From Artemia franciscana (Eukaryota > Arthropoda > Branchiopoda > Anostraca > Artemiidae): a stretch of DNA of 64,000 nt. The notes beneath the pieces were generated by a model. That model was given only the letters and a program-made list of their open reading frames with translations, made no database searches and was not told the DNA's origin. Shown piece by piece: positions 45,573 through 58,594 of this stretch (position 1 is the first letter of the stretch; every line of letters starts with the position of its first letter). Position numbers and translations under genes: made by a program. The stretch is from NCBI RefSeq assembly GCF_032884065.1, contig NC_088864.1, forward strand, positions 23,077,486-23,141,485, in the 5' to 3' direction.

Positions 45573-48500
45573 TCAAACAGTTCGTGGTAACGAACTGTAG
45601 TAAGGAGCGACCCGGCTCAATAGTAACCAAAACTCTAAAAAATTGAATATAGATATCAATAGCTACAACAAAAGAATCGCATTTTGATGCTGATTTCAAA
45701 TATATAAGTTTCATCAAGTTTAGTCTTACCCATCAAAGGTTACGAGCCTGAGAAAATTTGCCTTATTTAAGAAAATAGGGGGAAATACCCCTAAAAGTCG
45801 TAGAATCTTAACAAAAATGACACCATCAGATTCAGCGTATCAGAGAACCCTACTATAGAAGTTTCAAGCTCCGATCTACAAAAATATGGAATTTTGTATT
45901 TTTTGCCAGACGACAAATCACGGGTGCGTGTTTATTTGTTTTTTTTTGTTTGTTTGTTTGTTTTTATTTTGTTTTTTTTCCAGGCGTTATCGTATCGACC
46001 AAGTGGTCCTAGAATGTCGCAAGAGGGCTCATTCAAACAGAAATGAAAAGTTCTAGTGCCCTTTTTAAGTGACCAAAAAAATTGGAGGGCATCTAGGCAC
46101 CCTCCCACGCTCATGTTTTTCCCAAAAACAACGGATCAAAATTTTGAGATAGCCATTTTGTTCAGCATAGTCGAAAACCATAATAACTATGTCTTTGGGG
46201 ATGACTTACTCCCCCACAATCCCTGGGGGAGGGACTACAAGTTACAAACTTTGACCAGTGTTTACATATAGTAATGGTTATTGGGAAGTGTACAGACGTT
46301 TTCAGGGGGATTTTATTTTGTTTGGGGGTGGGGCTGAGGGGAGGGGGCTATGTTGGAGGATCTTTCCTTGGAGGAATCTGTCATGGGGGAAGAAAAATTC
46401 AATGAAAAGGGCGCAGGATTTTCTTGCATTACTATAAGAAAACAATGAAAAATAAACATGAAAACGTTTTTTCAAATGAAAGGAAGGAGTAGCATTGAAA
46501 CTTAAAACGAACAGAGATTATTACGCATATAAGGGGTTCTAAAAATACTGTAGCATAAAGAGCGAGGTATTTAGGAGGAGATAAATACCTCGCTCTTCAC
46601 GCTAAAGTATTTTTAGTAATTTCAACTATTTATTCTACGGCCTTTCTCATTCAGGGCTTATTCTTAAAGAATTGGGACAAAACTTACGATTTAGTGTAAA
46701 GAGCGAGGTATTAATGAGGGTACAAACCCCCTCGTATACATAATAAAAATATAAGATTATGAAAGTTTGTTACGTAAGTTAATTCTTAAGTTACGTATAT
46801 TTTTTACTAATAAAAACGTTCGTTAAAAATTAAAAGTTCTAGTTGCCTTTTTAAGTAACCGAAAAATTGGAGGGCAACTAGACCTCCTTCTCCACCCCTT
46901 ATTTCTCAAAATCGTCTGATCAAAACTAAGAGAAAGCCATTTAGCCAAAAAAAGAATTAATATACAAATTTCATTTTAATAATTTATGTGCGGAGAGCCA
47001 AAACCAGACATGCATTAATTCAAAAACGTTCAGAAATTAAATTAAAAAAAACTAATTTTTTTTGCTGAAAGTAAGGAGCGACATTAAAACTTAAAACGAA
47101 CAGAAATTACTCCGTATATGAAATGGGTTGTCCCCTCCGCAATCCCTCCCTCTTTACGCTAAAGTTTGACTCTTTGCCACAATTCTACTTTTTAAAACAA
47201 TTAAAAGCTTTAGCGTAAAGAGCGAGGGATTGCGGAGGGGACAACCCATTTCATATACGGAGTAATTTCTGTTCGTTTAAAGTTTTAATGTCGCTCCTTA
47301 CTTTCAGCTAAAAAAAATAGTTTTTTTTTATTTAATTGATAATAAAAAACAAAATAAAAACGTATCCTTTCAGAGGGAAAATTAAATAAAAAAAACTAGT
47401 TTTTTTAACTGAAAGTAAGGAGCGACATTAAAACTTAAAAAGAACAGAAATTACTCCGTATATGAAATGGGTTGTCCCCTCCGCAGTCCCTCGCTCTTTA
47501 CGCTAAAGTTTGACTCTTTGCCACAATTCTACTTTTTAAAACAATTAAAAACTTTAGCGCAAAGAGCGTGGGACTGCGGAGGGGACAACCCATTTCATAT
47601 ACGGAGTAATTTCTGTTCGTTTTAAGTTTTAATGTCGCTCCTTACTTTCAGTTAAAAAAACTAGTTTTTTATATTTAATTTCTGAACGTTTTTGAATTAA
47701 TGCATGTTTGATTTTGGCTCTCCGCACATAAATTATTGAAATAAAATTAGTATATTAATTTTTTTTTTTTGGCTAAATGGCTTTCGCTTAGTTTTGATCA
47801 GACGATTTTGAGAAATAAGGGGTGGGGAAGGAGGCCTAGCTGCCCTCCAATTTTTAAAAAGGCTACTAGAACTTTTAATATTCAACGAACGTTTTTATTA
47901 GTAAAAAATATACGTAACTTAAGAATTAACTTACGTAACAAACTTTTATATTCTTATATTTTTATTATGTGTACGAGGGGGTTTGTACCCTCGTTAATAC
48001 CTCGCTCTTTACACTAAATCGTAAGTTTTGTCCCAATTCTTTAAGAATGACCCCTGAATCAAAAAGGCCGTACAATAAATAGTTGAAATCACTAAAAATA
48101 TTTTAGCGTAAAGAGCGAGGTATTTATCTCCTCCTAAATACCTCGCTCTTTATGCTAAAGTATTTTTAGAACCCCTCATATGCGTAATAATCTCTGTTCG
48201 TTTTAAATTTCAATGCTATTCCTTACTTTCATTTGAAAAAACGTTTTCATGTTTTTTTTTCATTGTTTTTTTTTTATAGTAATGCTAGAAAATCCAGCGC
48301 CCTTTTCATTGAATTTTTCTTCCCCCATGACATATTCCTCAAAGGAAAGATCCTCCCACAAAGCCCTCTCCCATCAACCCCACCCCCCAAACCAAAAAAT
48401 CCCCATGAAAACGTCTGTACACTTCCTAATAACCATTACTATATGTAAACACTGGTCAAAGTTTGTAACTTGCAGCCCCTCCCTCAGGGATTTTGGGGGA

Positions 48501-49098
48501 GTAAGTCATTCCCAATGACATAGTTATTATGGTTTTCGACTATGCTGAACAAAATGGCTATCTTAAAATTTTAATCTGTTGACTTTTGGAAAAAAATGAG
48601 CATGGGAGGGGGCCTATTAGCCCTCCAATTTTTTGGTCACTTAGAAAGGGCACTAGAACTTTTCATTTCCGTTAGAATGAGCCCTCTCGCGACATTCTAG
48701 GACCACTTGGTCGATAAGATGACCCCTGGGAAAAAAAAACAAACAAACAAATAAACACGCACCCGTGATTTGTCTTCTGGCAAAAAATAGAAAATTCCAC
48801 ATTTTTTAGATAGGAGCTTGAAATTTTTGCTATAGAGTTCTCTGATATACCGAATGCGATAGTGTGATTTTCGTTAAGATTCTATGACTTTTAGGGGATG
48901 TTTCCCCCTTTTTTCCAAAATAGGGCAAATTTTCTCAGGTTCGTAACTTTTGATGAAAAAGACTAAATTAATTGAAACTTATATATTTAGAATCAGCGTA
49001 AAAATTCGATTCTTTCGATGTACTTTTAGCATCAAAAGTTTCGTTTACTATTGAGCCGGGTCGCCCCTTACTACAGTTCCTTACCACGAACTGTTTGA
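45573..49098. repeat. ~3.5 kb palindrome: two family H elements head to head
   Basis: Left half (45,573-47,335) starts TCAAACAGTTCGTGGTAACG and right half (47,385-49,098) ends with its complement. The halves are inverted copies over essentially the whole length, more than 90% alike by eye, with a ~50-bp centre. Each half has, from outside in: a mini-hairpin (CAGTTCGT-GGTA-ACGAACTG), a ~900-bp distal module, a ~570-bp middle with a small hairpin (gagcgaggtattta pairing with its complement, at 46,560-46,597 and 48,111-48,149), and a ~290-bp long hairpin (47,039-47,333; 47,386-47,682). No transposase frame is present. Frames of 60-89 aa within are incidental. Confidence 0.85.
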
Positions 49099-49099
49099 A

Positions 49100-49420
49100 A
49101 AGAAAATAATTCGGTATTTCGGGGCTTCTGACATTATTACTCCTTTGCGGAAGTTAGGCTCAAAATTTAAAAAGGATTATATTTTTTCTCTGGGCCCCTT
49201 CCACCTCTTAGTTCGTTTATTTTCCCGTTAGTTTTCACCTGTTTTCGCTTTATAGTTGTGTTATCTCTTAGCAGTTCTTTCGTTAGTTGAGTTATGGCTG
49301 TGGTATATATGTTTTATCGCTCGTATAGTTGTGTTATTTTCAAATTACTCTCCATAATAGAGAGGCTCCGAACGCCCAGCATTGTATATTAAGCTCTTAA
49401 TTTGACGTTTTTTTCTAACG
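49100..49420. other. Spacer between H copies
   Basis: About 320 bp of unmatched sequence; no feature seen. Confidence 0.5.
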
Positions 49421-49423
49421 TGA

Positions 49424-50270
49424 CCAGATTCGTCCTGCGACCTTTTCATTGAATTTTTTTCCCCCATGGCATATTTCTCCAAGGAAAGATCCTCCCACAT
49501 AGCCCCCTCCCTCAACCCTACCCCCAAAACCAAAAAAATCCCCCTGAAAACGTCTGTACACTTCCCAATAACCATTATTATATGTAAACACTGGTTGAAG
49601 TTTGTAACTTGCAACCCCTCCCCCAGGGACTGTGGGGGAGTAAGTCATCCCCAAAAACATAGTTATTATGATTTTCGACTATGCTAAACAAAATGGCTAT
49701 CTCAAAATTTTGATCCGTTGACTTTGGGAAAAAATGAGCGTGGGAGGGGGCCTAGATGCCCTCCAATTTTTTTGGTCACTTAAAAAGGGCACTAGAACTT
49801 TTCATTTCCGTTAGAATGAGCCCTCTTGTGACATTCTAGGACCACTTGGTCGATACGATGATCCCTGGGAAAAAAAACAAAAAAAAAAACAAACAAATAA
49901 ACACGCACCCGTGATTTGTCTTCTGGGAAAAAATGCAAAATTCCACATTTTTGTAGATAGGAGCTTGAAACTTCTACAGTAGGGTTCTCTGATACGCTGA
50001 ATCTGATGGTGTCATTTTAAGATCCTAACGTTAAGATCCTACGACTTTTAGGGGGTGTTTCCCCCTATTTTCCTAAATAAGGCAAATTTTCTCAGGCTCG
50101 TAACTTTTGATGGCTAAGACTAAACTTGATGAAACTTATATATTTAAAATCAGCATTAAAATGCGATTCTTTTGATGTAGCTATTGATATCAAAATTCCA
50201 TTTTTTAGAGTTTTGGTTACTATTGAGCCGGATCGCTCCTTACTACAGTTCGTTACCACGAACTGTTTGA
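49424..50270 (+). repeat. Family H element, truncated at the hairpin side
   Basis: Begins inside the distal module (cgaccttttcattgaattt) and ends with mini-hairpin CAGTTCGTTACCACGAACTG then TTTGA. Closely matches 48,290-49,098 as a direct repeat. Confidence 0.8.
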
Positions 50271-50274
50271 CACA

Positions 50275-50825
50275 AAAATTCCTAGCATTTCGTTCAGGAG
50301 AAACATTTATGATTATAGTGACTTCATAGATCAGCTCATGGGCACTCTTGCAATGTTGACGGCAAAGTTGACGGCATATTTTTACCGAAATTGTCCCTCG
50401 TGAAGCTGTTTTCCTTGTGTTCTTACGAACTTCCTTGTGTACTAATAACTGCACTAATTACAAATAAACAAATACATATTTAGGATCACCATAAAAAGCT
50501 GATTCTTTGGTTGAATGTTATCACTAGTTAGGCTCTTATACTTTCGTTATGGACCAGGATCGTTATTTACTTACTTTAATTTTTTCCGTTGGTCCAGTCA
50601 AATCATATAGAAAAAAATGTTTGTGGAAAACTGGAAAGGAATCACTCAAGTCACAAATTAGAATTTATATTTTCCTTATTAAGGGTCAAAATCTATTGGC
50701 AGGCAGCCAACAATGGGGCAGGACACTTTTTCCTTTGATTTCCTTATAATTACTTTATAGTCCCAAATTTCCAGAGGTTTCATAGCCCCCCTGCTCCCCC
50801 ACCCCCTGCCGTTGCCCATGGAGGC
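50275..50825. other. No recognisable feature
   Basis: Unique-looking AT-rich sequence. The 120-aa minus frame at 50,092-50,454 straddles the H end and is not supported. Confidence 0.4.
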
Positions 50826-52275
50826 GTGGTTCTGTTAGTGCAACGTTCGACTTCGAATTAGACTTCCTTCCGTTCAATTCCTGGCTGGGTGTTTTTTTTT
50901 TTTTTTCAATCATGGTTCTATCCCTTCTATACGATCATTTCCAGATAATTTCACTGTCTTTATAAATGTGATGCACCCATTTTTAAAGCATGTCCCAGGA
51001 ATTTATTTGTTAAGCATTTCGATTCAAAAGGGAATAGAGGTCATTCAGTTCATGGTTTGCAACGACATTCAGAGTAGATCACTAAATCTCTACCCCAACG
51101 AATGGCTTATTTTTGTCAAAATCCTGCGGGGGAAGGGGGGGGGGTTCAAAGTTCGAACCAATTTTCCCAAATCAAATAAAAATGACAGAGAAAACTGAAA
51201 AACTAGCCATATGGTAATGAAAAAAGATAAAGACGTAATAAAGAAAACTGACCTGTTTCAGTAGATGCTTGAATTATACAGGCTTATCTTAGTTTTGACA
51301 ACATTTTTAGAGAAACTAAATTTCAGCTGGAAGGGGGGAAGAAAACTGGGGAAAATTAAATATTGTCATACGTACTAGTTCAAATTATTTGCTTGACAAT
51401 TTCACCGTAATATTCTCTTTATACGTAAAATTATGCATCCAAATAGGAAAAAAGACAAATGAAAACAGTTCTATAGGAGAATTCAGGTAATTCATCAAAA
51501 AATTATGAAATGAAAATAAACTTATTTAATAATACCATTTATCGTACCTGCACAAGAAATGATCTTTTTTGAAATTTCCGTTCATTTCTGAGTAATGAGT
51601 GGCTTTTTATTTAGGGACAGGTCAAATAAATCCCTAAGCCTAAAGGCACATTTCTGTTGAGCTAACAAACTTTTCTGCAAATACGTCGATATACAAACCC
51701 GTCTGCTCAGTTAACCTTCTGTGTCGAAGCTACTCCCTTAGAACTACTTTCTCAATTGTGACTAAATTTAATTTAAAAAAAACGAATTAAAGATATATTT
51801 CTTCTTTCTTTGTTTTTTTTTGTGTGAAAACAAACAATACTGTTTTTTTTTTTCACTCTAAACTTTTTTTTTCCTTCAATGCTTGTACGACTTTTCAGTT
51901 TAGCTCTTTAATGAGGGCTGGGGTATCTTATCTTTACTAGATTGGAGGTGATTAGAAATTATATGAAAAAAATAAGTTTTGAACTGAAACTAAGGACCGA
52001 CATTAAAACTTAAAACGAACAGGAATTATTCTGTATAACTAAAAAAGGTCATAGCAGTGTTCTTTCTAAATTAAATATTATCCAAAAACATGCATATGTT
52101 AAATTAAAAAAAAAAATTTCCGGGGAAAGTAAAGAGCAAAGTTAAAACTTAAAACGAACAAAAATTATTACTTCACAGCCTATCTAACATATGTCAATAA
52201 AACTAATGCAAATAAATCAACTGGTAATATTTCCCTATGTTTTCAGAATTACAGAAAACTAGCACTTTATTGAAA
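50826..52275 (+). repeat. tRNA-headed SINE-like element, uninterrupted copy
   Basis: The head (about 50,826-50,895) has an A-box-like TGGTTCTGTTAGTGC, an anticodon arm GTTCGACTTCGAATTAGAC like that of arginine tRNA (loop CTTCGAA, anticodon TCG) and a B-box GTTCAATTCC. The body continues to about 52,275, colinear with 3,088-862 reversed but without the H insertion, giving the empty site near 51,595. Confidence 0.65.
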
Positions 52276-52279
52276 ACAC

Positions 52280-54060
52280 GAAAGTCAAGCAAAAAAAAAA
52301 GAATATTGATTTAGAGATCAAAAGTAAATACGTAACCTCACAACAACAAACTAATCTAAATCGCTTTTCATAGTCCTTCAGGAGCGGTGCTACCAGTAAC
52401 TTTCAGTATACAATGAAAAGTATCTTAAAAACTTATCATAAATTATGATAAAAATAATAAGTATTAAAAATAATCCTAAAAATAATTCTAAAAAAAATAA
52501 ATAATTCTAAAAATACACAGAAAAGTTGTTTATATTCATTTTTGTACCGTTTTGGGAGCCCGAGAAACATTTTGGGGAGAGGTTCAAACCCCCTAATCCA
52601 ACATTCTTCCCTGGATACGGCCGTTTTTGTTTTTGCTTTCAAGTGTAAAAATCTAATGTGTAAGAATAATTGAAGATTAACTGGAAATTAAAAAAACGAA
52701 ATGTACAAGAATAACACATACAATTTTCCTCCTATTCACTCTTTTCACATCTCAATGTTCGAATTTAAGTTCCTACGGACCGTATATAATACATAATATT
52801 GTCACATGCCTTCTTTATTTGCTTGTATCTATCGCTGAAACCCAGATATTTACGGTGAAGGGGGTTTCAGAATTAAAAAAAAAAGTTATTGGCTCGAAAA
52901 TGTTGATTTGATGAGAAGCGAATTTTCTACTGTCTTACCATGTTTATCTTTGCTTCTATTTTTTTTTCGACAGTATCAAATTGAAAAGGTCTTTTTTCGT
53001 TAAGTTTGACTGCGCAGGCTTTTATCTTAAGTAAAAGGCTTTTAACTGAAAATCCCCTTTCAGCTTGTTTTACACGCCACAAGATATTCTTATTTGCAAA
53101 ATGCTATTAGGTAATTGTTTGCTTAATCTTGAAACGCATTTAATTATACTTCTGTGAAAGTTTCACTTGCTTTTAATGATACCATTATTTTAATACCATA
53201 ATAATATGCCTGCAAAGCATATGCACCAGTTTAGGTATAAAAATAAAATCATTTAAAAGACAAAGCCAGTAACACTAGTCTTCAAGATTGTTACACACTA
53301 TAAGAAATACTCTTCTCAAAAATAGGATATGATTTCGAAATTGGTAAGGCAGTATTGTCTATTTGAAACCAGAGTAAAGCCTTGCGCGAGGAATACTAAC
53401 TAATAAGGCTTTTGTATATATTAACAGTAAGATACTAATTGTAAAAAAAGGCATTTTAATTTAAATATAAATAATAGGTTCGACCTTCTTCTAGAAACTT
53501 GTCAATTCTTGTCTTTCTCGCAACACCATTCTTATGTTTTATCATGTTGGGGCCCCCCGAATGAATGTAAGAAGACATTGTTTGTCTACAAAACATAATT
53601 TCTATATTCCTTTTAAATGTTAAATAGTTTAAAAATAATAAATGCCATCGGAGTAAAGCTTACGTATCCCCCACCCAATGGCTGTTCTGGCCTCTCTTGG
53701 ACTCGGGCAAAATCTTGATTAGTGTCTCTTCCCCATCTCCTAAAAATTTTCGGACTGGATTTTAAAAAGATTTTCATTTATTGTATTTTTTATTTATTAG
53801 CAAAATTTTTCATTTATTCAAATCTGACTTTCTCACTTATTTATTTGTTTGATAATTTATTTATAATTTTGCACCCATAAAATCTTTGCAACTGGGACAA
53901 GTGCCCCCTGAATCACCCCTAAAACGGTCTCTACCCCAACCTTGATTAATATTAGAATTACGTGAAAAACATGAAAAGTCAAAATTTATAAACTAAAAAA
54001 AACTATGATTACATATGTATTTAATATTCCCTGTTCACAATCTTTTGTTTTTTCTTTTAG
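52280..54060. other. Upstream of secreted-protein exon; MITE-end remnant near 52,535-52,635
   Basis: Contains a GGATACGGCC end resembling the 25 kb element. No convincing first exon (short ATG exon with GT donor) could be fixed. Confidence 0.4.
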
Positions 54061-54207
54061 ACTTTACTCGCATTTGTTGTTTGTGGTTTCGCAGCTTTGG
54101 TAGCTGGAATGCCTGAGGAGACAGCAGAGCGATCTTATGAATCAGCGTCAGCATACAGACCGTCCTACTCTTCTTACAGATATCCAGAAGGAAGAGTGAA
54201 AATTCAG
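54061..54207 (+). CDS. Exon 2 of a small secreted Tyr-rich structural protein
   Basis: Acceptor (ttttttcttttag, AG at 54,059-54,060) and donor GTAAAA (54,208) bound 49 codons in phase 0; the other two frames contain stops. It starts TLLAFVVCGFAALVAG, the hydrophobic core and end of a signal peptide, then MPEETAERSYESASAYRPSY and SYRYPEGRVKIQ. The initiator Met must lie on a tiny first exon upstream, as is usual for arthropod cuticular and other secreted genes. Tyr and Ser pairs dominate the mature part. No chitin-binding R&R consensus is visible. Likely role: extracellular matrix or cuticle component, inferred from composition only. Confidence 0.75.
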
Positions 54208-55491
54208 GTAAAAGAAAACTATTTCTTTCTTGTATGCGAAAAGTATTCGGTACACGACGTTTTCGGCATATCCACAACTTTTTGAAATGGAATTTTAATT
54301 CTTGGAATCATTTTTTGTAATCGATGTTCGGCTTCTTATTTAAAAAAAAAACGAACTCATGTTACTCGGCATATCCATAACGTTCTCAAATCGAATTTTA
54401 ATGCTTTGAATCACCTTGTATAGTCGATGTCCGACTTCTTATTTTTAAAAAATTAACTCATATTACATGGTCAGAATGTCACACAACCTAATGCAACCTT
54501 CTGACATCATTCCCACTTTTAAGAAAACTGACACAATTCTGACTTATGGCCTCTAATAAGATGCTAAAATGACCAATTCGGTCCAACCTCATTTTTCACC
54601 AGTTCAATCAGAAGCTAATTTCAAAATCAGAGGCCTCATCCACGGCTTTAGTTTACTGACTTTTATTTAACAGGAAATCGTTATTTGAAAAAGAACCGAC
54701 GCTTTTGTGACTATTAGACGATGTTTTTATGATCTGAGGCTAAAAGTGAGACGACCAGTGTGTTCAACAGCATTTTTAAAGCCATTTTTAAACTTTTTTG
54801 GGCTATTAAAACCCATTTGAATTTGTCCGAGATTCGCAACGTTGTACCACGTTTTGGCAACGTTCTAGTTATCGGATTTTTTGCCTCGACTTCCAAGATT
54901 ATTCAACGTGGTCGAAAGTATATGTACAGCAACTTCCATGCTTTCTTCAAACACTGAACAGTTCTTATGCTTAGCCGCCCCACTCCCACTACCAGTCTAT
55001 GTGGTGAAATGACTCTTAATATGTAGTGACGGAGTTATAGTCACCGGTGTGGGGACATATTTGTTTAGTTTTACTAGAGAATGACAAGGAAGGTTTGAAC
55101 TTTTCAAAGAAATGGTTCTTTATAGAAAAATTACGCAAGAAACACATTTGTAGAATTACACAGGTAGAAAACTTATCCTGCTGAACCAGTTGACTCATTT
55201 TTAAGAGTCGTATTTTGTTTTTCACCGTTTAAAATGGACTGAAAAGAGAAGTCAAGAAAGTCACAAGCATCCACTAAAGCATTGCAGAATGGTTAATATG
55301 GACCTTTTTCTGGTTTACAAAGATATTGATTGTTATAACACTTATCAATTACAACCTTTCGAAATCAAACTAAAAATTCATTAAGAAAAATAGCCAAAGA
55401 GACGGCTTTACCGTGTTTTGACTAGAAAAAAGCTTGCTTCATAAAAATTTGTCCCTCCTCCCTCTGCTCAATCTTTTTGGCAACCTTCAGA

Positions 55492-55636
55492 CTAAACTTG
55501 ATGAAACTTATATATTTACAATCAGAATAAAAATGCGATTCTTTTGATGTAACTAATGGTATCAAAATTCCATTTTTTAGAGTTTCGATTACTATTGAGC
55601 CGGGTCCTTCCTTACTACAGTTCGTGAACTATTTGA
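55492..55636 (+). repeat. Family H 3'-end fragment inside the intron
   Basis: Matches the last ~145 bp of H (gatgaaacttatatattta, ccattttttagagtttcg, actattgagccgggtc) and ends in a shortened mini-hairpin. Confidence 0.75.
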
Positions 55637-55699
55637 CTATAAAAGTGGCAAAACTGTCTGAATATAGTTTGACTATAGAAGTGGCAAAACCCATCTTTC

Positions 55700-58594
55700 C
55701 GTAACAAAACTTAAAGTCCTCCTCTCCCTCCCCATTTCCTCTCAAGATCTAGTAGCTTCGACTCCATCCACCGAGCCGTCTCCGAAATATTGCTGGTAAT
55801 CTGAATTCACATAATGTATTTTAATCTAATCCTATTTTCTCCCCAAGGTTATAATTCAAAGTCACCTTCCACATTCGGCCGTCACACATGTCTATTGCAC
55901 AACATCGATCTTTCAGGTGTTATTTCGTCTTCAAAATTCAGTTCTTAGATTTATTTCCATGGTTAGATGATTCATCCAAGATTAGCCAAGACAAAATCAC
56001 GTTTCTAGCTTTAATTGTATAAACAACACAAGTTTCTTCGCATGAGAGAAAAAAGCGAAGTTATAAATTAAAATGTACATGAACTACTCCATATAAAAGA
56101 AGCTAAGACATGCCTTAATTATCTTCCTATCACAACAAAATCTTTGCTTCTATTGAAAAAAATATATCGTTTATACAATGTGTAAAATTGTGTATTGTCA
56201 TATAAATGTAAAGTCTTTATCACAACACTAAAAGTAACAATATCCTTATTCAGACCTATTTGCTATAAATGTGGGGGTTTTAGTAAGACTGGAGACGTTA
56301 AAATTTCTGATTTTGGACAGTTTAAAATACAATAGGCAAATAAAACTCTGAAATTACAGATACTATGTATGCACTATACTCTAATGTGCTTTAAATGAAG
56401 ATTATTTTAACCTTTAGCTTAAAAACAGGGAGTTCAGATCGTGGTAGGCCCTATTGCATTATGAGTAATTTGTGTTTGTCACAACTCTTTATTTTAATGC
56501 GAAAAATTAACTTAAAATATTTAAATTATTTCCATTTTAGATTTTTTAGATATATAAATTAGAGATTGCATAACAATGTAGCTAAGAACAAAACGCATCC
56601 TGGTGTAGGAGCGTTAATGGAAACCGGTGTTTTTCCTTGTGACATAGGGGTTTGAAATTCTGTCAGTGAATTCTTAACTAATGGTTTTCTAACTTTCTTG
56701 ATAGCCAGTGTTTCTTCACACGAATTTTTTCTTTAGAGGATGAACCAAGCCCACCACCTTCTTTATGGATAGACATATACCCACCATATGCTAAAAACAA
56801 ATATTCATTGTAAAAGGGGAGCTATAGCCCTGGCAGAAATCATGCTGAACATTTGCCTTACCTTGAACCTCGGAATCTCCAAAACCATTGATGACACATA
56901 GGGTGTCAACCAAAGCTCTCCACTCAGCTACCTGTTCAGGCTATTGTTATCAACTATCGGTCAAAATGACTGAGAGAGGCACTTTGTTGTGGAATGGAAT
57001 GACAACTTCCATATTAGTGCTTTTAATGAAGTATTTAAGAAATTATTTATAGTATTATTTCGGTTTTTTTGCTTAATCGTACCAATGGCCAATGAAAAAG
57101 CAAAAAAATTTGTGTTTCTTTTGCCATAAATGTTGAATTCTTCTACACAAGAAGTTTGCAAAGGATATTCTCATTACTCAGAAGTCGCACACCCCTCATG
57201 AAGAGCTTACTGCCAGGCTTTGAGGTTTGTATCCAGGAAACCTCACTTACCTCCAAGGCCAGCCTTCAGACATGCGGAAAATGGCCTACTTTTATTTGGT
57301 TTCTTAAGTTTAAGCTTTCATTACAAGGTACCATGTAATTTCAGTTTTGTTTTGAAATTAAAATAAGCTTTAAAATAACATTGCAAAACTCTTAGCATAC
57401 TAGTCTTATTTCAGCGATTGCTATGGATTTTCAATTTTGTTTTGTTCTTTGAATTAAGCCTTATCTTCATTTAACGAAATTCCAAAAAAATCTTTTTTAA
57501 CAAAATCCTCGAATTATATTTAACTTCCAGAGACAACATTCTTACATTACATGCGAAAAAGTGATGACCATATGAAGAATAGGGACAACCAGTCAGAACT
57601 ATCTTTTCTGTTAAATTTTTGTGTCACATTAACAACAGTCGAACTCTTGAAAATATGCTGACTCTTCCAAAACAAAGCACATACCTTCAATTCTTACTTT
57701 ACAATACAAAGGTTTCGAATAGATAGAGTTTGAAATCAAGACCAATCATAAACACTGCCCCATACTGGATTTTGAACCAAAACCAATGGAAATCAAAAAG
57801 CATTGAGATATCTCAAACCAGTCCGTTTAATAAGGCCATCAATTGACCAATCAATAAATCTGTATCAGCAGTAGCTCGAAATCGTGAGAGGTTCGCATAA
57901 AATGTTTTGATTCTGGATCTCTCTAAGGCAAATAGATTCAGAACCTATAGGAGAGATAAAACATGATATAGAGCCCACCTTAGTGGGGCTCTAATGATAG
58001 GGAGAAGCAAGTCAGAAATTTGAAATAAAAAAAACCTGATAATTTTACAGATTTCGGATTTTCACAAAGCGTATAGTTTATTTTGTATATTTTTTTATTC
58101 TGAATATTTCTGCCAAAATTATAATAACTCAGATCTTTAACTGAGCTATGATCGACACAAGGTGAGGGCCAGCTTTATAATTTAAACACTTTGCAAGCGT
58201 TAGTCAAAACAGCGATCCATTAAAGCACCCTAAAACTATTCAATTCTTCATCTTAAGGGAAAGGCCCTAAGGCTTGCTCATAATTTTGCTAGGAAGTTTT
58301 GACCTCAAAAAAAAAATAATCCTTGGATAAAATATAGTTTGGCTTCGAATAAACTCCATATCCGTAACATTTTCTAGGACTTTGAAACTTCCAGTAGCAT
58401 ATAATATGTGATTTTACCAAAATACAGGCATATTTATTGCAATCTATAATATAATGAATTCTATCTTCGATTATTTTTCCCTTTCCTACGGAATTCTACG
58501 CACTATTGCACCTTCTTTAAAGTTCCATTATCTTCTGTTTTGCACTTCTAGTCGCTTATGTAATACATTAGAAACATTGGTTGATCTTTTTTAG
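55700..58594. other. Intron of the secreted-protein gene
   Basis: The intron spans 54,208-58,594 (4.4 kb). At 56,864-56,937 the minus strand reads VAEWRALVDTLCVI, resembling the extreme C-terminus of RTE-type LINE proteins. Otherwise AT-rich with no recognised feature. Confidence 0.5.

Noticed and set aside
49345..49687. Frames of 73-89 aa on both strands, with near-copies at 48,233-48,518 and 60,631-60,948
   Set aside because: They recur because they lie in family H copies; they differ by indels between copies, so coding is not conserved.
50826..50895. Functional tRNA gene
   Set aside because: A- and B-boxes are recognisable but the acceptor and T stems do not pair properly; both copies head a dispersed repeat.
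56864..56937. Minus-strand exon with GTAAGG donor (VAEWRALVDTLCVI)
   Set aside because: Looks more like the C-terminal tail of an RTE-type LINE protein than a host exon; acceptor is weak.
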